Assembly: GCF_002272795.1 (NCBI RefSeq)
Contig: NZ_MLAT01000003.1
Span: 62,001-126,000 of the forward strand
Length of the DNA stretch: 64,000 nt
Direction of reading: 5' to 3'
From: Helicobacter sp. 13S00482-2
Lineage (GTDB): Bacteria; Campylobacterota; Campylobacteria; Campylobacterales; Helicobacteraceae
This document shows positions 33,693-42,903 of the stretch, one piece after another. Each line of letters opens with the position of its first letter. Position 1 is the first letter of the stretch. The notes below the pieces were generated by a model. It was not told the DNA's origin. It made no database searches and worked only from the letters and a program-made list of their open reading frames with translations. The position numbers and the translations under genes were made by a program.

Positions 33693-34448
33693 TTAGGCCT
33701 TGATATCTAAAAATCCTTCTTCAAACTCAAATAAAGGGACGATCTCTTTTTTTTGATAAATGGCTATAGATTCAAAACCCTTTAGTTTATTCTTATTTTC
33801 TTCTAGTATTTTTTTTACACTTTCATAAAGCACCCATATTTCAACCCCAACCCCACGCTCTAACAAATAAATCCTTCCTTTTATTTCACCAAGATGTGGA
33901 TAGAGGCCATAAAATTCTAAACTCTGCTTTTTGTTTTTGCTTTTTCTCACCTGCACAAGCTCATTTTTATTTCCATCAGAAATTACTAGAGATAACACTT
34001 CATTATGCAAAGAAAGAAGTAAATTACTCAAAGTTAAAAACTCTAACCTATTTTGAACTAAAAGCAATTTATCTAGCAGGAAATCTTTATACTCTCTAAA
34101 GCCATCTGATTTGGATTCTTGAAAAAGTTTATCCAAATCTCTAATAATAAACTTCAAAGGACTTTTTTCTATCATATTAAGCATCTTGGGAGTACGAATA
34201 AGATTTGATAGAATGATTGCACCAACTGAACTTTTAGACATATTTGCCCAATATTCCTGGCCTACAATCAGTTCTTTCTGGCTTCTAGTGCTTATTTCAG
34301 TATTGCCCATTTTCAACAAAAACTCTCCATTTTTTTGTTTTGAAAGCACTTTTAACAAAATAGGCAATGTTCCATTGAATTCGGTGATATTTTTGACTTC
34401 GCCTCCAATTTTGGAGAGCTCACTTAGAGCTTTGATATGCTTTAACAC
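33693..34448 (-). CDS. Hypothetical protein, possibly FliK C-domain-like
   Basis: This 251-residue protein has no signal or membrane segment. The N-terminal part (GEFLLKMGNTEISTRSQKEL then IVGQEYWANM) and the C-terminal part (LYPHLGEIKGRIYLLERGVG then VEIWVLYESVKKIL) resemble the layout of FliK-like proteins, in which a lightly charged beta domain holds P-x-L-G-x-V-x-V. The start is GTG 34448, overlapping the coaBC stop by seven bases, so the two are likely cotranscribed. The flagellar link is suggestive because pseB and flgP lie just upstream, but this is inference and the protein is best left unassigned. Confidence 0.55.
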   Translation of the reverse strand: MLKHIKALSELSKIGGEVKNITEFNGTLPILLKVLSKQKNGEFLLKMGNTEISTRSQKELIVGQEYWANMSKSSVGAIILSNLIRTPKMLNMIEKSPLKFIIRDLDKLFQESKSDGFREYKDFLLDKLLLVQNRLEFLTLSNLLLSLHNEVLSLVISDGNKNELVQVRKSKNKKQSLEFYGLYPHLGEIKGRIYLLERGVGVEIWVLYESVKKILEENKNKLKGFESIAIYQKKEIVPLFEFEEGFLDIKA

Positions 34449-35704
34449 AGAAGATTTTGAACAAAATCAGCAATCTCAAACCCAATATTGAGTTTGGTTT
34501 TAAAACCAGTATGATAAGTGCTATTTTTAGAGAAAAATATCATTTCATTTTCTTCTGCACCAAAAGGATTGTATTTCCCAATCACATTCAAGCATACTGC
34601 TGTACAGCCTTTCCCGCCTTCCTCTAGAGGATCTAAAAGCTTTTTAGCACAAGAAATTGCATTGCTTTGTTCAGATTCGGCCTTAAAGCCTATTTTAATG
34701 AGATTTGAAGAATTCACCTCTTTGAGAATATCAGGATTTTTTTCACATTCTATCTCCCAATTTTCTCCTATTTTATCTTTTTTTAGTTTTGTGTTCGAAG
34801 GATTTTTAGGTGCATAATCACTGATGGCTGCTGCCATAAATAAAAATCCTTGTCCGCTAGAGGGTATTTTAGAGATAATCGCTTGCAAATATGAATGAGC
34901 TGTTTTTACTCTCACGCATTCTATTTTTGAAGGCAACTCAATAGGAAAAATTGAAGAAATAAGACTAACTCTCCCACCCAAAAGATAAAGTGCTATGGCT
35001 AAATAACTCGCTTGAAGCCCACTAGAATAATTTGAAATATATCTGACAGAATCGATATTTTCAATACTCCCCCCACCTGTGATAATAACTTGCTTATTTT
35101 TCCAAAAAGAATTTTGAGAGATCTCTCTTGTGAGTGCAAAAACAATCTCTAAAACTTCCTCCATTGCGCCTTTTCCATAAGTATCACAAGCAAGCATAGA
35201 AACTCTAGGCTCAATGATTTCAAAACCTAAATGCTTGAGCTTAGAAATAGCTTCTTGAATCTGAGGAGCTTCAAACATCTTTGTATTCATTGCAGGAGCG
35301 ATAAATTTGGTTTTATCACACGCTAACAAGGTACTCAAAACAAGATTATCACTCACACCAAAAGCCATTTTAGCAATCGTATTGGCCGTAGCAGGAGCAA
35401 GAATTGCCACATCTGCCCAAGCTGCATAAGAAATATGATTACATGCTATTTTAGCACCTTGATGCGTCCAATCCTCAGTCTGAATGTGCAAAACCCGAGA
35501 ATGAGTGATTGCCTCAAAGGATAATGGAGTGACAAATTTTTTTGCTTCCTCGCTCATCACCACACACAAAGAAGCTCCAAGTTTTTTAAGCATACTAGCT
35601 AACTCAAGAGATTTATAAGCTGCTATGGAGCCTGTCACTAATAACAATATCTTTTTATCTTTAAGTAAATTCATACTCTGCAAACTAGATTCAAAGCTTT
35701 TCAT
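34442..35704 (-). CDS. coaBC: Bifunctional phosphopantothenoylcysteine decarboxylase/synthetase
   Basis: CoaBC joins cysteine to 4'-phosphopantothenate and decarboxylates the product, two steps of coenzyme A synthesis. The N-terminal flavoprotein half shows LLLVTGSIAAYKSLELA, the substrate region around HISYAAWADVAILAPATANT and the PAMNTKM motif. The C-terminal synthetase half shows ITGGGSIENIDSVRYISNYSSG and the AAAISDYAP lysine-rich region KLKKDKIG. Start ATG 35704 has GGAG five bases upstream, giving 420 residues; TTG 35707 directly precedes it. The gene is in an operon-like run with pseB upstream and the FliK-like gene downstream. Confidence 0.95.
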   Translation of the reverse strand: MKSFESSLQSMNLLKDKKILLLVTGSIAAYKSLELASMLKKLGASLCVVMSEEAKKFVTPLSFEAITHSRVLHIQTEDWTHQGAKIACNHISYAAWADVAILAPATANTIAKMAFGVSDNLVLSTLLACDKTKFIAPAMNTKMFEAPQIQEAISKLKHLGFEIIEPRVSMLACDTYGKGAMEEVLEIVFALTREISQNSFWKNKQVIITGGGSIENIDSVRYISNYSSGLQASYLAIALYLLGGRVSLISSIFPIELPSKIECVRVKTAHSYLQAIISKIPSSGQGFLFMAAAISDYAPKNPSNTKLKKDKIGENWEIECEKNPDILKEVNSSNLIKIGFKAESEQSNAISCAKKLLDPLEEGGKGCTAVCLNVIGKYNPFGAEENEMIFFSKNSTYHTGFKTKLNIGFEIADFVQNLLC

Positions 35705-35726
35705 CAAAACTCCACTTTTTTAGACT

Positions 35727-38386
<2,660 letters not shown>

Positions 38387-38514
38387 CAATCCTCTGTCCA
38401 ATAGTTGGCTATGCAACCAAATTTAAAATCCTTTATTCTATCGAATGAATGCTAAAAATACAAATAATTTAAAAAAATATTGTCAAAACTTTGAAAAACG
38501 CTTAGGGATAACGA

Positions 38515-39108
38515 CTAGGGAGATTGGGTTTGCAAACTAGGATCTACATAGTCATCAATGGATATGGTTACGCCCGTACTCATATTTCTAAAGAGTATAT
38601 GACCAGGTTTGCGCTCATAGAAAAAAACTTCTCCGCTTTTTTGAAATCTCTGTATCACCCCACCATCTGGAGTTATTTGCTTACCAATTCCATCAAAAAT
38701 ATCTTTTGATAGCAAAATATCATCAAATAGATCTCCATAGCTAACCTTTCCAAAAAAATTCTTTGCTGCTGGCCATTTGGGGGCACAATCACTCAAAAGA
38801 CATATCTGTTTTCTTTTTACCAAAATACTGCCCATGCTTTTCCCAAGCTTAAAAAGCTCTAATTTTATTTCCTTAGGTCCAATATCCAAAATTCCATAAT
38901 CATAGAAACGAAACATCGCTGTTTTTATATACACAAGCTTGAATGTAGGAGTTTGTTTTATATTTTGAGATTTTTTGGAAGTTTTTTCACCTGGATCTTT
39001 TGGTAAAAAAAAATTCTGCAAAGAAGTGCAAGAAGTCAGAAACAAGCAAACAAAAACCCCCAGAAATATCTGAGGAATTTTATCTGTGAATGTTTTATGA
39101 AGGCACAT
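38515..39108 (-). CDS. Predicted lipoprotein next to flgP
   Basis: The product is 197 residues from ATG 39108. The signal ends FLTSC (lipobox TSC), then comes a Lys/Pro-rich tether and a compact domain (FRFYDYGILDIGPKEIKLEL, VKRKQICLLSDCAP, DGVTISIDDYVD-like end). Two cysteines in QICLLSDC may pair. The start lies 2-3 bases from the flgP stop, so the two form one unit. The neighbouring position resembles that of an uncharacterised lipoprotein in H. pylori. A flagellar role is possible by association, but no domain is recognised. Confidence 0.7.
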   Translation of the reverse strand: MCLHKTFTDKIPQIFLGVFVCLFLTSCTSLQNFFLPKDPGEKTSKKSQNIKQTPTFKLVYIKTAMFRFYDYGILDIGPKEIKLELFKLGKSMGSILVKRKQICLLSDCAPKWPAAKNFFGKVSYGDLFDDILLSKDIFDGIGKQITPDGGVIQRFQKSGEVFFYERKPGHILFRNMSTGVTISIDDYVDPSLQTQSP

Positions 39109-39110
39109 TT

Positions 39111-39752
39111 TTAACCACGACCACCTGTTAGGGCACGATACCACACCCTGCCATCAAGTTTTAGTTCCATACTGACCTGACATAAACCATCTTTATAGAC
39201 AGTTTCAGTGATTTCTGCATTTCGAATCAAGGCTTGAACTTTTGTTTTCACTGTAGAATTTTGTAGCACCATGTCTCTGACGGTATCTTGAGCATTCACC
39301 CTGATACCGTACATCTTTTCACCCAATTGCCTATAAGCATCCACGATGGCTGCTCGTTTTGCTAAAGCCAAAGCTTGTGAAGGAGAGATCGTAGATTCTG
39401 GAGCCACGCCCATTCCAACTGCACTAAGCTCAATAACATTGCTTGGAGTTAGCATAGGGGTATTTTGAATCATCGGATCGCCTTTAGGGCTTATGGAGTC
39501 AGAATCATCAAATCTAGTATCTGGTAAGGGCTCTACGGTAGAACGTTTAATGATATTATTCCCTGCATTTAGATTGGGATTTGCAAAACCTGTAGGAGGG
39601 TATACTGGAGCCTGGATACCACCTGGTTGATACACTGCTGATGGAGGTATCAAACTTGTGTCATCTGAAGATGGGTTCATCATAGAATTACACCCTGCCA
39701 AACCTAGTGCTAGTGTTAAAAAAGCCGAATTATTAAATAACCTTCTTGTCAT
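39111..39752 (-). CDS. flgP: FlgP-like flagellar outer-membrane lipoprotein (LPP20 family)
   Basis: FlgP forms outer-membrane-associated basal-disk structures around the flagellar motor in Campylobacterota. The 213-residue product has lipobox LAGC, a Pro/Gly-rich tether, and an LPP20-type C-terminal domain: VGMGVAPESTISPSQALALA, then KRAAIVDAYRQLGEKMYGIRV and DTVRDMVLQNSTVKTKV. The LGEKxYGxRV segment is the FlgP hallmark as I recall it. ATG 39752 sits behind AAAGGA. A perfect sigma-54 promoter lies just upstream, which supports flagellar identity because RpoN controls middle flagellar genes in this group. Confidence 0.82.
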   Translation of the reverse strand: MTRRLFNNSAFLTLALGLAGCNSMMNPSSDDTSLIPPSAVYQPGGIQAPVYPPTGFANPNLNAGNNIIKRSTVEPLPDTRFDDSDSISPKGDPMIQNTPMLTPSNVIELSAVGMGVAPESTISPSQALALAKRAAIVDAYRQLGEKMYGIRVNAQDTVRDMVLQNSTVKTKVQALIRNAEITETVYKDGLCQVSMELKLDGRVWYRALTGGRG

Positions 39753-39786
39753 AAAACATCCTTTTAAAAATATGTTGCTTAGACAA

Positions 39787-39803
39787 AGCAAAAGCCGTGC
39801 CAA
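39787..39803 (-). promoter_or_regulatory. Sigma-54 promoter for flgP
   Basis: On the minus strand the sequence is TTGGCACG, GCTT, TTGCT, an exact match to TTGGCACG-N4-TTGCW with the GG-N10-GC spacing. Transcription would start near 39776, about 24 bases before the flgP ATG. It overlaps the last codons and stop of modC only at its upstream edge. Confidence 0.85.
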
Positions 39804-39805
39804 TT

Positions 39806-40672
39806 TTATAGCAACGTTATAGAAGGATTGAATGCTTTAGCAATAACTACGACACAATCCCCTATTTTAAAATCCTCTGCTTCAAGCGGATCTAGGGTTA
39901 TTTTTATGACAGAATTATTCACAAGAATATCTGCAATACAGATCACATCTGTTTTTGTAATACCCAACACTTCCCCATTGATTTGCATCTTACCACTCCA
40001 TCTTTGATTCAAAAACACTTCTTGAGGCGTTCCAAACTTTATTATTTTTCCCTCTTCAAGAGTTAAGACATAATCTGAGAGTTTAAAAACTTCTCCCAAA
40101 TCATGACTGACCAAAAAGCTACTGATATTAAAATGTTTGCTTAGCTTTTTCAATTCTTCTTGAAGCTTAAATCTCATTTCTCTATCTAAAGCACTTAAGG
40201 GTTCATCAAGTAGTAAAATTTCTGGAGAACTTACCAATGCTCTAGCTATAGCAACTCTTTGAGCTTGACCACCTGAGAGCGTAGATATTTTTTTATCACA
40301 AAATGATTCTAACTCCATCAAGGAAATCACCTCATCAATGCGATTTTTATCTTTATTGCTACCAAAAATGATATTTTTATATACATTCAAGTGCGGAAAA
40401 AGTGCGTAGTCTTGAAAAACAAATCCAATCTTTCTATCCTGAACAGGTAGATTTATATTTTTTTCAGAATCAAAAAAAACTTTATTTCCTAGTGCAATTC
40501 TTCCTTTGTCGGGTTTTTGTAAGCCGCTTAACATTCTCAAAATAGTGCTTTTACCTACACCTGATTTTCCAAAAATACAGACAAATTTAGCCTCTGGCAC
40601 TTTCAAATCAAGCTCTAAGAGAAACTCTCCTTTGTTTCCATAAAGCGACTTTTGGACTTCAAGCTCAATCAT
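39806..40672 (-). CDS. modC: Molybdate ABC transporter ATPase
   Basis: This ATPase powers ModAB-dependent molybdate import. Walker A is GKSGVGKST, the Q-loop lies in VFQDYALFPHL, the signature is LSGGQAQRVAIARAL, Walker B is ILLLDEPLSALD and the switch His is in VSHDLGEV. The last ~65 residues (QINGEVLGITKTDVICIAD to the end) form a single MOP/TOBE-like regulatory domain. The start overlaps modB by four bases. The gene is the last of the mod operon, directly before the sigma-54 promoter of flgP. Confidence 0.93.
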   Translation of the reverse strand: MIELEVQKSLYGNKGEFLLELDLKVPEAKFVCIFGKSGVGKSTILRMLSGLQKPDKGRIALGNKVFFDSEKNINLPVQDRKIGFVFQDYALFPHLNVYKNIIFGSNKDKNRIDEVISLMELESFCDKKISTLSGGQAQRVAIARALVSSPEILLLDEPLSALDREMRFKLQEELKKLSKHFNISSFLVSHDLGEVFKLSDYVLTLEEGKIIKFGTPQEVFLNQRWSGKMQINGEVLGITKTDVICIADILVNNSVIKITLDPLEAEDFKIGDCVVVIAKAFNPSITLL

Positions 40673-41358
40673 ATGATGCCCTTATTTTTTTCTCTTGAAT
40701 TGGTAAATAACACTAAAAAAAGTAGTCCAAAACTAATCACACAAAGACATAAAGCATATTGATTGGCAAGTGCATAATTGGTAGCTTCAGATTGGGTATA
40801 AATTGCAATACTTACAACCCTAGTGACATTAGGAATATCCCCACCTATCATCATCACCACACCAAACTCCCCAACAGTATGAGCAAAAGTAGTTACCATC
40901 GCCATCAAGATACTAGATTTAACATTAGGTAAAAGAACAAAAAAAAGTGTATAAAGCTTACCTTTTCCTAAGGTATAACTTGCTTCTTTTAGTGATATGG
41001 GGAGTGAAGAAAGCGCATTTTTAATGGGATTTATCATAAAAGGAAGAGAAAAAATCACACTCCCTATGATCAACCCAGAAAAACTAAAAACCAATTTTAT
41101 TCCAAATTTATCCTGAAGAAATGCTCCTAAAAAATAATTTGGGGAAAATGCTATAAGCAAATAAAAACCTAAAACCGTTGGTGGTAGAATCAATGGCATC
41201 CAGGTCAAGGTTTCTAAAACAACTTTGAATACACCCTTATTAAAAGCTAAATAATAACCTATAAAAACTCCAACAGGCAATAAAATAAATGTTGTACAAA
41301 AAGCTAACACAAGACTCAAATAAATCGTCTGCCAAAATTCTATATCAAACATATTCAA
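40669..41358 (-). CDS. modB: Molybdate ABC transporter permease
   Basis: This is the inner-membrane channel of the molybdate importer, 229 residues with five to six hydrophobic segments. The EAA loop that contacts the ATPase reads EASYTLGKGKLYTLFFVLLP; HTVGEFGVVMMIGG follows, characteristic of ModB (GEFG). It overlaps the upstream Mop gene and downstream modC, indicating translational coupling. Confidence 0.93.
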   Translation of the reverse strand: MNMFDIEFWQTIYLSLVLAFCTTFILLPVGVFIGYYLAFNKGVFKVVLETLTWMPLILPPTVLGFYLLIAFSPNYFLGAFLQDKFGIKLVFSFSGLIIGSVIFSLPFMINPIKNALSSLPISLKEASYTLGKGKLYTLFFVLLPNVKSSILMAMVTTFAHTVGEFGVVMMIGGDIPNVTRVVSIAIYTQSEATNYALANQYALCLCVISFGLLFLVLFTNSREKNKGII

Positions 41359-41734
41359 GCATCACTTCTGAAGATTTCACAAACCATCCAAAAATACCCC
41401 CTTCAAATATTTCTAGCTCATCACAAGCTTGGATAGTTATAAGGGAGGTTATTTTTAATTCCTCAAACTCAAAAACAATTCTTGCAAGGGTTTTTGTTTT
41501 ATTTACACTAAGAACTTTGCAAACAAAACGATTCCTAGCACTGATCTTAGAATAAAAACGATCGCAGATCATCACTTCACTTTCTTTAAAGATGGCATTC
41601 ACCTTCATTCCCAATTCAAGATTACCATTATTTAAAACCATCGCCATAAAAGAATGTTGTTTTGAGTTCATAGAAACTAATGTTATCTGTTCATCAGAAA
41701 TAATCTCACCAATCACACAAGGGACTTTATTCAT
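41345..41734 (-). CDS. Free-standing Mop (TOBE) molybdate-binding protein
   Basis: This 129-residue protein is made of two Mop/TOBE repeats: VIGEIISDEQITLVSMN with MKVNAIFKESEVMI, then NRFVCKVLSVNKTKTLARIV with LITIQACDELEIFEGG. Such di-Mop proteins bind molybdate or tungstate and may store it or act as a sensor. Here the domain is encoded separately between modA and modB while ModE in the same operon lacks it, so the two may act together. It overlaps modA by eight bases and modB by fourteen. Confidence 0.8.
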   Translation of the reverse strand: MNKVPCVIGEIISDEQITLVSMNSKQHSFMAMVLNNGNLELGMKVNAIFKESEVMICDRFYSKISARNRFVCKVLSVNKTKTLARIVFEFEELKITSLITIQACDELEIFEGGIFGWFVKSSEVMLEYV

Positions 41735-42464
41735 TTATTATATAGCCATACTTCTGAAATATTTTCTTTGCTTTTGAACTCAAGAGAAAATCTTTGAAAT
41801 CCTTTGCTAGTTGGTTATTCTTACCATAATTAGTCAATACCAAAGCCTGATTAATCGGATTATACAGAGTTTTATCGATGACAACATAGCTCACATCTTT
41901 ATCTTTTTTATCTATTAAAGATAATGCTCCAAATCCAGCTTCTGCATTTCCACTAGAGACAAATTGATGTGCTTGGGATATGGAACTAGCGTTGATGAGT
42001 TTAGATTTTATAAAATCATAAAGCTTGCTCTTATGTAAAGCTTCCTTTGCAGCCCTTCCATAGGGAGCAAGCGTAGGATTTGGAATGGCGATATGAATAA
42101 TATCTTTTTGAGTGAGATTTTCCAAGCTATTGATTTTTATCTTTGGATTATGACTCCATAAAACCAATACACCACGTGCATAAACTTGTGGTTTTTGGGG
42201 AGTTTTTTTCTCCATATAAAGTTTTTGCGGGAACTCCTCATCAGCAGAAATAAATAAATCAATCGGAGCTGATTGAGAAATCTGAGCATAAGCCTTACCC
42301 GAAGAAGAATAGCTAATATTAAGTTTGTCTTGTTTGTGTGTGAGCAAAAACTCTTTAGAAATTTCTTCTAAAACATATTGCAAGTTTGCAGCTGCAGCTA
42401 TATTTGCCTCTTTTGCAAATAATAACAATCCTATCAAAACTACCCCGAAAATTATTTTTTTCAT
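41727..42464 (-). CDS. modA: Periplasmic molybdate-binding protein
   Basis: ModA captures molybdate for the ModBC importer. The signal peptide MKKIIFGVVLIGLLLFAKEA is followed by NIAAAANLQYVLEEISKEF, the ModA N-terminal pattern, and YSSSGKAYAQISQSAPIDLFISADEE, containing the anion-contact serines. IPNPTLAPYGRAAKEAL and EAGFGALS complete the family motifs. Start ATG 42464 is behind AAAGGAG, 27 bases downstream of the ModE operator. Length is 245 residues. Confidence 0.94.
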   Translation of the reverse strand: MKKIIFGVVLIGLLLFAKEANIAAAANLQYVLEEISKEFLLTHKQDKLNISYSSSGKAYAQISQSAPIDLFISADEEFPQKLYMEKKTPQKPQVYARGVLVLWSHNPKIKINSLENLTQKDIIHIAIPNPTLAPYGRAAKEALHKSKLYDFIKSKLINASSISQAHQFVSSGNAEAGFGALSLIDKKDKDVSYVVIDKTLYNPINQALVLTNYGKNNQLAKDFKDFLLSSKAKKIFQKYGYIINE

Positions 42465-42490
42465 TTTTAAAAACTCCTTTGCGTTTTAAA

Positions 42491-42518
42491 ATCATTGTAT
42501 ATTTTTATATATAACGAT
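42491..42518 (-). promoter_or_regulatory. ModE operator upstream of modA
   Basis: Half-sites ATCATTGTATA (42491-42501) and TATATAACGAT (42508-42518) form an imperfect inverted repeat with a 6-base spacer. As I recall it, the ModE consensus is ATCG-N-TATATA-N6-TATATA-N-CGAT. One half matches fully; the other differs at one or two positions. Position between modE and modA fits repression by molybdate-loaded ModE. Confidence 0.7.
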
Positions 42519-42522
42519 TTGC

Positions 42523-42900
42523 TTAAAGAAAAAACTTGTTCTCCAAGAAAATTATCTTTTTTTCAAGCTCATCAAAATCTTTGGATTCATCTAAGCTAGA
42601 TTCAATTTTATTCATCAAAGCTTCAATTCTTTTAAAAAGAGTGATTACTTTTTCGCCCTCTGGTGTGATAATAGTTCCACCTCCACCCTTACCCCCACTT
42701 GCACTCTGCACCAAAAGTTTTTCAGAGAGATGATTCATGCTATCAATATCATCCCAAGCAGCCTTATAACTCATTTTCATATTTTTTGCTGCTTTTGAAA
42801 TAGATCCTGTGGTTTTGATATGCTCAAGCAACTCAACTTTGCCCTTACCTAGAAAATTTCTACTCTCTTTTTTAATCCAAAAACGTAAAAAAATTCTCAC
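42523..42900 (-). CDS. modE: ModE-type regulator, DNA-binding domain only
   Basis: This is a 125-residue winged-helix protein of the ModE N-terminal family: FLGKGKVELLEHIKTTGSIS, then KAAKNMKMSYKAAWDDIDSM and the glycine-rich wing (SASGGKGGGGTIITPEGEK). E. coli ModE carries a di-Mop sensor domain at its C-terminus; here only a short helical tail follows. The start is GTG 42900, with AAGGA upstream and only three bases after the HD-GYP gene stop. The molybdate sensing part may be supplied by the free Mop protein in the same operon, which is inference. Confidence 0.88.
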   Translation of the reverse strand: MRIFLRFWIKKESRNFLGKGKVELLEHIKTTGSISKAAKNMKMSYKAAWDDIDSMNHLSEKLLVQSASGGKGGGGTIITPEGEKVITLFKRIEALMNKIESSLDESKDFDELEKKIIFLENKFFL

Positions 42901-42903
42901 TCT

